From positions 186,001 to 250,000 of the forward strand of contig NZ_JAUFPU010000019.1 in assembly GCF_030409555.1 (NCBI RefSeq): 64,000 nt of DNA, in the 5' to 3' direction. Below the pieces are notes generated by a model. It saw nothing but the letters and a program-made list of their open reading frames with translations. It ran no database searches and was not told the DNA's origin. Each line of letters begins with the position of its first letter. Position 1 is the first letter of the stretch. Below are positions 16,852 through 26,478 of this stretch, in pieces. The translations under genes and the position numbers were made by a program. Source of the DNA: Chitinimonas viridis. Its GTDB lineage: Bacteria; Pseudomonadota; Gammaproteobacteria; Burkholderiales; Chitinimonadaceae.

Positions 16852-17567
16852 TGCGGCGACGCCTGCATGGGCAGGCCATGCCCGAATTCCTCTATGCCCT
16901 GCCTATCTTGCTGTTGTTGACCCTGGGTGCCATACAGATGGGATTTATCTACCAGGCCAAGCTGACCCTGAACTACGCGGCCACGGTAGCGGTGCGCGAG
17001 GGGGCATTACGCAATGGCAAGATGGACGCCATACTGGATGGCATGGAGGCAGGACTGACGCCCATGTTTGCTCACAGCCTCGGTAGCCGCGACATGGCCA
17101 TGATCAAGAAAGCCCGGCTCAGCGCACATAATCTGGTGTCCAATACCAAACTGACCCGCATCACCATCGTGAACCCTACATCGGCCTTGCTGACGGCCCA
17201 CCAGGGCGATTCTGAATCCGGCAGCGAGATACCTAACGATAACCTGATGTATCGGGATGCCACGGCAATCAAGGGTGGCTTGAACGTGCAGGATGCCAAC
17301 ATCTTGAAGATACACGTGCGGATTTGCTACCGCATGTTCGTGCCCATCATCAACAAGCTGATCTACAACCTGGCGGTGGACCCGCCGGGCACGCCGGCCG
17401 CCGTCAGCAGGGATGCCCCAGGGATGCTGCGCAGCTACGGTGCTAGCTCGACCACGCGTACCTGCACCGATAGGCCAGACAGCGACTACTACCTGCCTAT
17501 CGAAGCCGAAGCCGTCATGCGCATGCAATCGCCATTCCAAAACCCAGGCAAGTGGGTGGCACCATGA
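16848..17567 (+). CDS. tadE: TadE-family pseudopilin
   Basis: A 239-residue single-pass protein with the TadE start: leader MMRRRLHG, then QAMPEFLYALPILLLLTLGA, again G|xxxxE. It continues with the TadE-typical QMGFIYQAKLTLNYAATVAVREGALR. TadE pseudopilins are cleaved by the Tad prepilin peptidase and are needed for fibre formation. The start overlaps tadD by 4 nt. It is the third protein in this operon with a Glu5 class III leader. Confidence 0.85.
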   Translation: MMRRRLHGQAMPEFLYALPILLLLTLGAIQMGFIYQAKLTLNYAATVAVREGALRNGKMDAILDGMEAGLTPMFAHSLGSRDMAMIKKARLSAHNLVSNTKLTRITIVNPTSALLTAHQGDSESGSEIPNDNLMYRDATAIKGGLNVQDANILKIHVRICYRMFVPIINKLIYNLAVDPPGTPAAVSRDAPGMLRSYGASSTTRTCTDRPDSDYYLPIEAEAVMRMQSPFQNPGKWVAP

Positions 17568-18100
17568 GCGAGGTGGACTATCAACCGATTGCACCTTCTC
17601 GCAAACCACCGGAAGGTCGCCGCCGCTTACCCTGGCCCAGTGGCCGCATGGGACGTATCCGCTACATTGCCTGTGTGCTGGGCCTGGCGATTCTTTACAC
17701 CCTTAGCCTGTCCTTGATCATCACCGTCCTGACCATGGTGCTACCGCCGGAGTCGGTGGCGGGCGCCTTTCAGATCTGGAGCGCTGGCTTGTTCCTGCTG
17801 TTGATGGCTGGCTTGCTGTTCTGGTCGGTGGAAAGAGCCCATGATGCCAACCTGCCGGGCTGGGTCGCCCTGCTGGTGTTGGTGCCTGGGGTCAACCTGC
17901 TATTCTGGTTATGGCCTGGCAAGCATGGCGAGAACCGCTATGGCCCGCCGCCCGCGCCGGCCAATCTGCTGACCAAGATAGGGGTATGCCTGACCGTGGG
18001 CTTGTTGGTGTTGAGCTACCTCTACACCAAGACCTATGGCCCCATGGTGTCGGAGCCGCCTCCCAAGCCTGTGCCGCAACTGCCGGCCTATCAGGAGTAG
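17564..18100 (+). CDS. DUF805 family membrane protein
   Basis: A 178-residue protein with about four membrane helices and the DUF805 pattern: GRMGRIRYI at the start of the domain, SVERAHDANLPGWVALLVLVPGVNLLFWLWPG in the middle. Function of the family is unknown. The ATG at 17564 overlaps the tadE stop by 4 nt, making it the last gene of the tad operon. The C-terminus is Pro-rich (SEPPPKPVPQLPAYQE). Confidence 0.85.
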   Translation: MSEVDYQPIAPSRKPPEGRRRLPWPSGRMGRIRYIACVLGLAILYTLSLSLIITVLTMVLPPESVAGAFQIWSAGLFLLLMAGLLFWSVERAHDANLPGWVALLVLVPGVNLLFWLWPGKHGENRYGPPPAPANLLTKIGVCLTVGLLVLSYLYTKTYGPMVSEPPPKPVPQLPAYQE

Positions 18101-18297
18101 CGGGTGCATCCTGCTGTCTGCCCCACATGATGGCCCCCCAGGCTCTCAACCAGTGGTGAGGTAGGAACCTGCTTGATACGACTACCTGAAATACCATAGG
18201 GGAGGGCTCGCCAGGCGGCATTCGCAAAACCACCCCTGTTGTCCGGGAGGGAGCGCGGTGACGGGTGGGGTGAACCGTTACTGCCAGCAAAGGGTTT

Positions 18298-18340
18298 AAA
18301 CAGAAACAGGGCACCTGAGTTGTGCCCTGTTTCTGTTTTC
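18298..18340 (+). terminator. Strong terminator ending the tad operon
   Basis: A perfect 17-bp stem, 18298-18314 with 18322-18338, loop CTGAGTT, preceded by an A run and ending in TTTT. It is about 200 bp after the last tad-operon gene and could work in both directions. Confidence 0.9.
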
Positions 18341-18460
18341 CGACGATGTCTGCTTTGGTACTACTTGTCGGGCGCGATTGCTCTACTAGTCACCCATGGT
18401 GCCCTTGGCTGGAGCCCGTTCAACGCTTTTCGGCTTGCCGGAACGAGGCGAAAAGACCAA

Positions 18461-18519
18461 AGAGCCTGTTCGCGATCTTTTCGCTCCAGCGACGGGATGA
18501 AAAAACGCGAACAGGCTCT
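18461..18519 (-). terminator. Long inverted repeat after tpsA
   Basis: AGAGCCTGTTCGCG (18461-18474) and CGCGAACAGGCTCT (18506-18519) are perfect reverse complements around a 31-nt core in which TTTTC and GAAAAA can extend the pairing. It begins 11 bp after the tpsA stop and, read on the minus strand, is followed by TTGGTCTTTT, so it fits a terminator. It could also be a copy of a dispersed palindromic repeat; AGAGCCTGTT recurs at 40733. Confidence 0.65.
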
Positions 18520-18529
18520 AAACAGGTAC

Positions 18530-21500
18530 TCAGCGAGCTGCCGTCTTGATCGGTGCAGCTTGATCCTTGGCGGGCTTGCGCTCGCAGTCCTTGCGCACGT
18601 TGACGCCCTCGCCACGTAGCTTGACCAATCCACGGCCGCCGCTCAGGTCAATTTCACCGGCCGTCTTTTCATCGACAGGGCGCTTGTTGAGCGGCATCTC
18701 GGTACAGGGTATGCCGTTATCGGCCAGGCTACGGTCTGCCTGCCCATTCCCCTCTCCATCGTCGCCATCTCCACCGCCGTCACGGCTACCATCGTCCCCG
18801 CCCTGGCCATCGCCCTGGCCGTTGCCATCACCTTTGGTGCCTTTGCCGCTGCCGCCTGATCCGGCGCCGTTCTCGTCATCGCTGCCGCCACCGCCGCCGC
18901 TGCCTTCGTCATCGCCGCCGCCACCCGTGCCCTTGGAGCCGCCCGACCCGGCACCGCCTTCGCCGTCATCGTCGTTGCCCGAGCCGCCACTACCGCCACC
19001 ATCACCGTCGTCGCCGCCCTTGCCGCTGCCACCCGAACCGGAGCCATCGTCGCCGCCGTCTTCGCCGTCACTGCCGCCCGCGCCATCACCGTCGCCATCG
19101 TCGCCGTTACCGGAACCCCCACTGCCTGCGCCGCCGTCTCCGTCGTCATCCTTGCCCGACCCGCCGCCGCCGCTGCCCTCTCCGTCACCGTCTCCCTTAC
19201 CGCTGCCACCCGAGCCGGAACCGTCATCGCCACCGTCGTCGCCGTCACTGCCACCAGCGCCATCACCACTGCCGTCATCGCCGCTACCCGAGCCACCGCT
19301 GCCGGCGCCGCCGCCATCGTCGTCGCCACCACCACTGCCGCTACCAGAGCCGCCGCCGTCACCATCGCCGTCGCCACTGCCACCAGAGCCCGAACCGTCG
19401 TCGCCGCCGCTATCGCCATCGCTGCCGCCTGCGCCATCACCAGAGCCGTCGTCACCACTGCCCGATCCGCCGCTACCGGCACCGCCGTCGCTATCTCCAT
19501 CATCGCCGCCGCTACCACCGCCGGAGCCACTGCCGTCGCCATCGCCGCTACCGGAGCCACCACTGCCGCTGCCATCGCCGCCATCGCCATCATTACCGGA
19601 GCCACTGCCACCGGCGCCACCACCGTCTCCACCGTCGTCGTCACCACTGCCACTACCAGCACTGCCGCCGCCGTCTGCATCGCCACCCGAGCCACTGCCC
19701 GAACCGCCGCTACCACTACCGCTGCCTCCGTTACCACTGCCGGAACCGCCGCCACCTGCACCAGCGCCGTCACCATCGCCATCATCGCCGCTACCGGAGC
19801 CTGATCCGCCACTACCACTGCCGCCAGCGCCGCCCGAGCCCCCACTGCCGCTACCGCCCGAGCCACTGCCATCACCACCACCTGAGCCGGAGCCAGAACC
19901 GCCGCTACCGGTGCCTGCGCCGCTGCCTGCGCCACCCGAGCCACCGCCGCTGGCTGTGCCGCCACCGGTGCCATCGGAACCCCCGCCGCTGCCACTACTA
20001 CCACTGCCTGAGCCGCTACCGGAGCCGCTACCGCCGGAGCCCGCACCGGCGCCACCGCCGTCGTCGTCTCCGCCGCCACCGCCAGAACCGCTGCCTGCGC
20101 CACCACCGCCGCCGCTACCCGAACCGCTACCTGAGCCGCTGCCACCGCCGGAGCCCGATCCGCCACCTGAGCCCGAGCCGGACCCGGAGCCGCTACCTGA
20201 GCCACCACCGCCGCCAGAGCCGCTGCCAGAGCCTGATCCACTACCGGAGCCGGAGCCACTGCCGCCGCCACCGCCGCCGGAACCGCTCCCGCTGCCGCCA
20301 CCCGAGCCACCGCCCGAGCCGCTGCCTGAGCCACCACCGCCGGTACCACCGGAACCACCGCCGGTGCCGCCGGTGCCATTTCCGCTGCCGGTCGAACCTC
20401 CACCCGAACCGCTGCCCGGCCCGGCTGTTGGGCCTGTGCTGCCGCCACTGCCGCCGCCACCTGTACCACTACCGTCGCCGGAGTCGCCACCATCCGGGGT
20501 GCTGTCCGGCTCGGGATTGGTGGCCCCACAGCTGGCTACCCCGGCGTTGCAGCCGGTCCAGGTAGCGCCCCGCTGGCCGCTATTGCCTTTGTAGGCAATG
20601 GTGGGGGGGGTGTTGTGGACAACGATGCTCTTGGGGGTGTCGAGCTCCAGGGTACGGGTGCCCAGGTTGAAACCACTGCCATCGGCGACGTGGATATCGG
20701 TGTAGACCGGGTTGTACTTGGTGGGCGAACTGCCAAAGGGCATGTCTGGCGTGCCGCTGATGATGATGGTGCCCTTGGCATTGAACTTGTTCAGCAGATC
20801 GGCCTTGTACTCGGTTTCGTTGCTGAAAGCGGCACTAGCGGGGCGGTTGCCCACCCAGATGGTCTGGTCCCCCAGGTTGCGCAACACGATCTTGACGTTA
20901 TCGGCACTGATGTACTGGCTGCTGTCGCCATTCATGACCAGGGTGTCGGAGATCAGATGTATCTGGTCGCCAAAGGTCTCGAAACCGTTGACCAGCAGGT
21001 TGCGCCCCAACAGGCGCAGGTTGTAGAGGCGGCCTATCTGGTCGACCTGGATATCGCCGCTGGTCTGGGCCGAGATGCTGCGATAGGAAAGATTGGCCTT
21101 GCCGTTGTCGCCTATGCGGATAAAGCCGCTGTAAGCCCCAATTTGACCGGCCGCGATTGGATCGGTCAGCGAATAGGGGCGGGCGCCAAAGTAGAAGGTA
21201 GAGGTCAGGTTGGTGAACTTGAGCAGGGTTTCCCAGGTATAGGTGGTGTCGGTGGTGACCCCGGCAACATAGGGATTGGAGGGATCGTCCGCCCTGACCC
21301 GAATGGTGCGGTTCAACCCAAAGGGCTGCAGGATGATACGGGCGCCATTCTTGGTGGCGGCATCCAGTACCACGTCCATATTGTTGGAGCGCAGGAACAG
21401 CGTGTCACCACTGCTGTTGAGCTTGATGATGCGCAGGTCGTCACCAGTGGTCAGGTAGAAATTGCCAACGGGTTTGTTGACGGCATCCAGCGAAACCTCG

Positions 21501-24500
21501 GTAGTCGTGGTGGTGCCCCCACTGGCGCTGCTGGTACCGCCTGCGCCTGGCGAGCCGGGTACGGTACTGCTGCTGTTCGAGCTGGTGCCGGTAGGTACTT
21601 TCAGATCGATGGCATCACTGACGGCGCCGATGGCGGCGGCGGCCAGCAGGCCGGTATAGCTGCTATTGTCGACGATGGTATCCTTGCCACCGCCGGCAAC
21701 CAGGGTTTCAACCTCGCTCTTGATATTGAAGGTGCCCTGGCCAACCTCGCCCAATAGCCCCAGCGAGTTGCCATAGATCATGGCGCCGTTGATGGTGCGC
21801 GCCAGGAAGTCTCCACCTATGCCTATGGTGACCGAGCCACGCTGTTTGGTGGTGACTACATTGCTGGTATCGGTCCAGGTGCCGGGCGTCGTGATGTTTT
21901 GACTGATATTAAGGTTGCCGCCGATGGAGAGCGAGACGTTGTTGGTGTTGTAGGTAGGCGGCTTGGGCGGCGTGGTGGTGCTATCGGCCGGTGCGACGAT
22001 GGTATTGGACGTGGTACGTATGCCATTGATGCCGCCCACCGTGCCGATGGTGACGGTATTGCCTGTACGTGGCGCGCCGGTATAGAAGAACGAACCATTG
22101 AGCGAAGCTGCCAGGACATCAATCTGGTTGTTGGCGTTGCTGAGGCTGACGGTATTGACCTTGCTGCTGCTGCCCTGGTCTTTTACCACCAGCGAGCCGG
22201 CGACGATGGAGCCGGCTGTTTCGCCGGCGACATTGCGCTGTAGCACACCGCCTTGATCCAGTTCCAGCGTCAGCTGCCCGCCGCCGAGGTTGACGTTGTT
22301 GTCTATCTTCAGGCTGGCCGGGTTGGCGGCATCGCCAAATGGCTTGCTGTAGTCGGGCGTGGCTGTGGGCGAACCGGTGCGCAGGCTGAGGTTGCCACCC
22401 TGGGTGGATATCCCTATGACCCAGTTCCAGACGTTGCCTACCGCCAGCTCGTCCTTGTCACGGAAGGTGATGGAACCGTTGCTGGTGTCGGCTGCCAATA
22501 CATTCACATCATTGCCGGCAGAAGCCAGATTGAAATTGCCGGTGCCTTTCAGCATCAGGCCATCGGCAATGATGCTGCCGCCAGACTGATTTAGTCCGGC
22601 ATTGGCACCCGCCAGGAAAAAGCCGGTGCCGGAGCCCAGGTTGACATCCTGGGCAAAGGTAATGCCGTTGTTGTTGTAGACCTGTAGCGAGCCATTGCCG
22701 CTGGTATAGCCGTTCACGCCGGCCACCGAACCCAGGCTGATGGCCGAGTTGCCCGAGTACTGCACACTGCCGCCAGTCAGGCTGGCGGCCAAGGTGCCGA
22801 TCTGGTTGGTCGAGGTATAGAAGCCAGAGCCGCCATAGCTCAGCAGCCGGAAATAGCCGCTGCCCTTGAGCAGCAGACCGCTGGCAAACAGGCCGGTGCT
22901 GGTCGTGGTCTGCAGGGCGCCGTTGGCCATATCCAGGGTGATGGTAGCCGATCCGGCGCGGATGTCATGACCCAGCGAGGCCGACGCGGAAGACTTGAGG
23001 GTGATGTTGCCGTTGCCAGAGTTCAGCTTGCCGATATTGAGCGCGCCGCTGCCCAGAGCCTGCAGCGTAATGCTGCCACCTGCCGTGCGTATCTCGTCAT
23101 TGACGTCTTCGTATCGTATGCCGCCCGACTGGGTGGAGGTGATGCGCAGGCTGCCTGCGCTGGTCTGCTTCATATTGAGCAGGTTGTCGGTCAGATCCTT
23201 CAGGAGAATCTCGCCGGTGGCCTCGATGACCACATTGGTATTGGCGGCCAGGCCTTCCAGCGTCTGTTCGGCCAGGGTGTTGGGATTGGTATCGGGATCG
23301 GCAGCAAACAGGGTGCCGTCGGCCACGCTGCCGGCCTGGTCGCCGGTTGCGGCTGCGCCATTGGTAATGGTCAGGCTGCTTGGGTCCAGCAATAGTGCGC
23401 CGGTGTTGCCGTTGGCTGCGCTGGTATTCACCGTGCCATTAAAGGCCAGCTTGTCCTTGCCAGAGACCTCGACCGCGCCACCATTACCCGCCAGCGCGCC
23501 ACCCTGGGCGCTGATATGGCCAGCAAAGCGGGTATCGCCATCGGCCCATACTACGACCTTGCCACCGTTGCCCTGCTGGGTCGCATCGGCAAGCAGCTGT
23601 GCGCCTGCCTGAACCAGCGTCCGCTGCGCGTTGGCAACCGCGCCCTTACCTTGCCAGTCGCCGCCTACCAGTATCTGGCCACCGCCGTGCTGGCCACTGG
23701 CATCAAGCCGGGCGGTATCAGTCAACGCAACCTGCCGGCCCAATACGGCTATCCTGCCGCCGACGTCGGCACTGCCGCTGGCAGCAACCGTACCTGTCAG
23801 TACCGTGGTGGCATCCGATTCCAGCCTAACCTGACCACCGCTGGCACCGCTGACATCCAGTTGGCCGCTCATGCTCACATTGCCGCCGCTGCCTAGCAGT
23901 TCTATCTCGCCGTCCTGCCCGGCAACGCCCTGCGCCCGTATCAGTCCCGCCTGGTTCACTGCACTGCCCGCCAGGGAACGTGCCGTGCGTGCCGCCATGA
24001 TGACGCGCCCGCCATCGGCCAGTATCTGGCCCGAGTTGGCGGCACCAGCCAGCTCACCCAGCGCCTCTTGGCTGAGCGCGTAGCTGATCAGGCCGTCGCC
24101 GGCCAGATCCAGCTGCAGTGCATGGCCTGCACCCATGAACACACTGCCCAGGCGTGCCTCGATCAAGCCACGGTTGATGACGCGGTCGCCTGCCAGGGCG
24201 ATAAAGCCACCATCGGTCGCCCGCAGGCTGCCGTCGTTGATGACGGTGGCGGCGTTGCCCTTGCCATGAAAGGCATAGCGCCCAGCCAGGAAGTCCTCAT
24301 TGCGGATGTCCATGGTGGTGGCCAGCAGGCCGCCGACATCTACCCGCGCGCCGGCGCCAAAGTACACGCCGTTGGGGTTGACCAGGAATACGCGCCCGTT
24401 GGCCTGCATTTGACCCAGTATCTGGGAGGGATCATTGCCTATGACGCGGTTGAGCATGACCGACTGGTTGCCAGGCTGCAGGAAACGCATCAACTGGTCG

Positions 24501-24694
24501 GCGCTGATGCTGAAACTGCCCCAATTGACGATGGCACGATCACTGGCCTGAGTGACTACCGACCCATTCGGACTGAAAGTCACATCGCCAGAGACAACGG
24601 TGGGTGTGGAGGGTAGTTCGGCCCGGACGGACAGTGCCGCCAGGCAAGCCAGCGCAAGCAGGGTGGGCCGGAAGGGCAGGGCTCGTATAGGCAT
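18530..24694 (-). CDS. Two-partner secretion exoprotein TpsA (filamentous haemagglutinin family)
   Basis: A 2054-residue secreted protein. A signal peptide (about 25 residues, to SVRA) leads to the TPS secretion domain with [28 protein letters not shown] and the hallmark NPNG at residues 106-109, which TpsB recognises. Residues to about 1400 resemble a beta-helix built of imperfect 20-25-residue coils rich in G, N, T, V. After [15 protein letters not shown] comes a roughly 590-residue Gly/Ser/Asp-only tail, then about 70 ordinary residues with two cysteines. The ATG at 24694 lies 2 nt after the tpsB stop; a longer reading from 24724 overlaps tpsB. Probable adhesin. The tail looks like a stalk or wall-spanning spacer, not a recognised toxin. 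Confidence 0.92.
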   Translation of the reverse strand: MPIRALPFRPTLLALACLAALSVRAELPSTPTVVSGDVTFSPNGSVVTQASDRAIVNWGSFSISADQLMRFLQPGNQSVMLNRVIGNDPSQILGQMQANGRVFLVNPNGVYFGAGARVDVGGLLATTMDIRNEDFLAGRYAFHGKGNAATVINDGSLRATDGGFIALAGDRVINRGLIEARLGSVFMGAGHALQLDLAGDGLISYALSQEALGELAGAANSGQILADGGRVIMAARTARSLAGSAVNQAGLIRAQGVAGQDGEIELLGSGGNVSMSGQLDVSGASGGQVRLESDATTVLTGTVAASGSADVGGRIAVLGRQVALTDTARLDASGQHGGGQILVGGDWQGKGAVANAQRTLVQAGAQLLADATQQGNGGKVVVWADGDTRFAGHISAQGGALAGNGGAVEVSGKDKLAFNGTVNTSAANGNTGALLLDPSSLTITNGAAATGDQAGSVADGTLFAADPDTNPNTLAEQTLEGLAANTNVVIEATGEILLKDLTDNLLNMKQTSAGSLRITSTQSGGIRYEDVNDEIRTAGGSITLQALGSGALNIGKLNSGNGNITLKSSASASLGHDIRAGSATITLDMANGALQTTTSTGLFASGLLLKGSGYFRLLSYGGSGFYTSTNQIGTLAASLTGGSVQYSGNSAISLGSVAGVNGYTSGNGSLQVYNNNGITFAQDVNLGSGTGFFLAGANAGLNQSGGSIIADGLMLKGTGNFNLASAGNDVNVLAADTSNGSITFRDKDELAVGNVWNWVIGISTQGGNLSLRTGSPTATPDYSKPFGDAANPASLKIDNNVNLGGGQLTLELDQGGVLQRNVAGETAGSIVAGSLVVKDQGSSSKVNTVSLSNANNQIDVLAASLNGSFFYTGAPRTGNTVTIGTVGGINGIRTTSNTIVAPADSTTTPPKPPTYNTNNVSLSIGGNLNISQNITTPGTWTDTSNVVTTKQRGSVTIGIGGDFLARTINGAMIYGNSLGLLGEVGQGTFNIKSEVETLVAGGGKDTIVDNSSYTGLLAAAAIGAVSDAIDLKVPTGTSSNSSSTVPGSPGAGGTSSASGGTTTTTEVSLDAVNKPVGNFYLTTGDDLRIIKLNSSGDTLFLRSNNMDVVLDAATKNGARIILQPFGLNRTIRVRADDPSNPYVAGVTTDTTYTWETLLKFTNLTSTFYFGARPYSLTDPIAAGQIGAYSGFIRIGDNGKANLSYRSISAQTSGDIQVDQIGRLYNLRLLGRNLLVNGFETFGDQIHLISDTLVMNGDSSQYISADNVKIVLRNLGDQTIWVGNRPASAAFSNETEYKADLLNKFNAKGTIIISGTPDMPFGSSPTKYNPVYTDIHVADGSGFNLGTRTLELDTPKSIVVHNTPPTIAYKGNSGQRGATWTGCNAGVASCGATNPEPDSTPDGGDSGDGSGTGGGGSGGSTGPTAGPGSGSGGGSTGSGNGTGGTGGGSGGTGGGGSGSGSGGGSGGGSGSGSGGGGGGSGSGSGSGSGSGSGSGGGGGSGSGSGSGSGSGGGSGSGGGSGSGSGSGSGGGGGAGSGSGGGGGDDDGGGAGAGSGGSGSGSGSGSGSSGSGGGSDGTGGGTASGGGSGGAGSGAGTGSGGSGSGSGGGDGSGSGGSGSGGSGGAGGSGSGGSGSGSGDDGDGDGAGAGGGGSGSGNGGSGSGSGGSGSGSGGDADGGGSAGSGSGDDDGGDGGGAGGSGSGNDGDGGDGSGSGGSGSGDGDGSGSGGGSGGDDGDSDGGAGSGGSGSGDDGSGDGAGGSDGDSGGDDGSGSGGSGDGDGDGGGSGSGSGGGDDDGGGAGSGGSGSGDDGSGDGAGGSDGDDGGDDGSGSGGSGKGDGDGEGSGGGGSGKDDDGDGGAGSGGSGNGDDGDGDGAGGSDGEDGGDDGSGSGGSGKGGDDGDGGGSGGSGNDDDGEGGAGSGGSKGTGGGGDDEGSGGGGGSDDENGAGSGGSGKGTKGDGNGQGDGQGGDDGSRDGGGDGDDGEGNGQADRSLADNGIPCTEMPLNKRPVDEKTAGEIDLSGGRGLVKLRGEGVNVRKDCERKPAKDQAAPIKTAAR
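18745..20510 (-). repeat. Gly/Ser/Asp low-complexity coding repeat in tpsA
   Basis: About 1.77 kb of GCC/ACC/TCA-type triplets encoding only G, S, D with some T, A, N, E, K. The portion next to the beta-helix is G/S only; toward the C-terminus it becomes D-rich and finally contains K and E. The strong triplet periodicity keeps the opposite strand open as a Pro-rich frame, which is an artefact. Confidence 0.9.
18950..19490 (-). repeat. 58-59-codon tandem repeat inside the TpsA tail
   Basis: Three recognisable copies of a unit containing [17 protein letters not shown] and [12 protein letters not shown]. The marker GCGCCATCAC (encoding part of DGDGAG) occurs at 19431, 19257 and 19080, so copy spacing is 174 and 177 bp. 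A degenerate fourth copy may follow toward 18900. Confidence 0.75.
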
Positions 24695-24696
24695 GA

Positions 24697-26388
24697 TCAG
24701 AAGCTCGCACTCAGGTTGAACCACAGGCGGCCTTGCTTGCCGTCGTCAGCCCGATAGTTGTTCATTGCGGCGTGGGCGTATTCCACTTTAACCGTGCTAT
24801 TGCTGGTGGGGTACACCGTCAGTCCGACACCTACGGCACCCAGCTCGTCGCTGCCATTGCGAAAGCCGCGCTGCTTGTAGATGACCCGGCCGTAATCGGC
24901 GAACACGCTGGCCTGCGCAGCACGACCGAATAGGGCGATCTGGCGCCTGGCTTCCAGTGTCAGGGCTTCACCGCTGTCGCCACGCATCTCGGATGGCCTG
25001 TAGGCCCGTACGCTATCCGGGCCACCGATATCAAACTTATCGCTATCTGGCAGGGTATTGCGGCTGTAGACCCACTGGGCTTTGACGAATACATCCCACT
25101 GCTTGCTCAGCGCCGCCGTGGCATCGGCATACGCCTCCAAACGCAGGCGCTCGGCATTCTGCTGCCCAGGCTTGGGAGGGACGATGACCAGCGGGGGATC
25201 GTTGGGGTTGACCGGGGGGATGGTGATGCCTGGGTCGGCTGGTTCGTAGCGACGGCCATTGCTGGAGGCGGTCAGGCGCCAATTCCAGGCGGTACCATCC
25301 TGGTCGAACCAGCGTTCCCGCCAGGTCAGGCTGGCCAGAGCCAGGTATTTGCGCGAGACGGTGACACCCAGTGCATTCTGCTGCAGCTCGCGGTAGTTGT
25401 AGCCCAGGCCCAGGCTGCGATCCCGCTCGCGCGAGCGTAGCAGGGGATAGCTGTAGAGCAGCTCGGAGGTTTCGACCTCTCCCTGCAGCGCCAGGGGCGC
25501 CAGGGCACCGCCCACGTCATAGTTTACTCGGGAATGATTCAGGCTGAGGCGTGCGCCTTGATCGCCAATGGGCAGGCTGTAAGACAGCTTGCCGTATTTG
25601 AGCAGATCGCGCTCGCTGAGGATGGCACGCAGGCTTAACTGGTCGCCATAACCCAATGGATTGTTGAAGTTGGCGGTCATGTCCAGCCGTGTCTGGCCGA
25701 TTTCCTTGCGGGCGCCGTTGGTGAGGGCTGCATCGAAGCTGAAACGCTTTTCCTCCACCTGTATCAGCAGGTCGCTGCTACCGTACTGCTTGCCCGGTAC
25801 CAAGGTGGCGCGGGCGCGCAGTCCAGGCTGGTCGTTCAGCAGCAGCAGCTTGTTTTCCAGTGGAGCCTGGGCAATGGCTTGGCCTGCTGGTAGTTCGCCA
25901 CCGAATTCCAACAGGAACTGTGCACCGTAGCTGCTATTGCCGGCGACCTTGACCTCTCCCAGCACCCCTTCGACCACGTCTATGCGCACCAGGCCATCTG
26001 TTACCCGCTGGGCCGGCACCAGTGCGCGTGCCAGCGGGTAGCCCGCCTGCTGGTAGTGTTCGCTGACAGCGTCGGCGGCGCGGCCCAGATCGTAGAGATT
26101 GAGTTCACGGTCCAGAAAACGCTCTAATACACGCTTCAGACGGAATTCCGATATCACCTTGTTGCCACGGAAATCGAAACCATTGACGCGAAAGCGCCGG
26201 CCCTTGGGATCGTGCTCGCTGGCGCCGTCGTCACGCCGGAACAGTACCTCGGCCGGTGGCCTGGGTGCGGCTTCCGGCCGCTTGAGCGACCGTTCCACGC
26301 TACCTGGCGAGGGCAGGGCAACTGGATCTGCTGCCAGGGCGGGAATGCTGGCAAGCAGGACGATGCTGGGCAGGTGTCGTGGGTTCAA
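24697..26388 (-). CDS. Two-partner secretion transporter TpsB (ShlB/FhaC family)
   Basis: A 563-residue outer-membrane Omp85-superfamily transporter that exports the adjacent TpsA. A signal peptide (to ALAA) is followed by a Pro-rich helix region, two POTRA domains (FRVNGFDFRGNKVISEFRLKR, then ARALVPAQRVTDGLVRIDVVEG, which carries the ShlB-type POTRA_2 pattern), and a 16-strand barrel ending in a terminal Phe (LWFNLSASF), the usual barrel-assembly signal. It contains SYSLPIGDQGARLSL and the conserved VRAYRPSEMRGDSG motif (VRGY/F-type loop 6). It precedes tpsA by 2 nt, an operon. Confidence 0.95.
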   Translation of the reverse strand: MNPRHLPSIVLLASIPALAADPVALPSPGSVERSLKRPEAAPRPPAEVLFRRDDGASEHDPKGRRFRVNGFDFRGNKVISEFRLKRVLERFLDRELNLYDLGRAADAVSEHYQQAGYPLARALVPAQRVTDGLVRIDVVEGVLGEVKVAGNSSYGAQFLLEFGGELPAGQAIAQAPLENKLLLLNDQPGLRARATLVPGKQYGSSDLLIQVEEKRFSFDAALTNGARKEIGQTRLDMTANFNNPLGYGDQLSLRAILSERDLLKYGKLSYSLPIGDQGARLSLNHSRVNYDVGGALAPLALQGEVETSELLYSYPLLRSRERDRSLGLGYNYRELQQNALGVTVSRKYLALASLTWRERWFDQDGTAWNWRLTASSNGRRYEPADPGITIPPVNPNDPPLVIVPPKPGQQNAERLRLEAYADATAALSKQWDVFVKAQWVYSRNTLPDSDKFDIGGPDSVRAYRPSEMRGDSGEALTLEARRQIALFGRAAQASVFADYGRVIYKQRGFRNGSDELGAVGVGLTVYPTSNSTVKVEYAHAAMNNYRADDGKQGRLWFNLSASF

Positions 26389-26478
26389 GATGGCGGCTAT
26401 CCAGAAAGCAGGTTCAACGTAGCATGATAGGCGACAGAGTCGCCTGGCCCATGGTGAATCGTACCCGTCCGCCGTGTT

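Larger units (their letters stand above)
18101..18529. other. 429-bp gene-free interval between tad operon and tpsA
   Basis: No convincing gene. It holds a long terminator at 18298-18340 and a 14-bp inverted repeat at 18461-18519, described separately. A further possible stem is CCACCC (18230-18235) with GGGTGG (18263-18268) in a G-rich stretch; I cannot match it to any RNA family. Confidence 0.6.

Noticed and set aside
18745-20510. RTX calcium-binding repeats in the TpsA tail
   Set aside because: The GGxGxDx(hydrophobic) pattern lacks the required hydrophobic residue; the tail is plain G/S/D.
18643-20529. Ala/Val/Met-rich 628-residue frame on the minus strand within tpsA
   Set aside because: Frame-shifted reading of the same low-complexity repeat; tpsA frame has TPS domain continuity.
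18567-20594. 675-residue Pro-rich open frame on the plus strand opposite tpsA
   Set aside because: It is the mirror of the Gly/Ser/Asp triplet repeat; it has no ribosome-binding site and composition is set by the opposite strand.
20615-21757. 380-residue plus-strand frame opposite tpsA
   Set aside because: Gly/Val-rich antisense of the beta-helix region with no domain or start signal.
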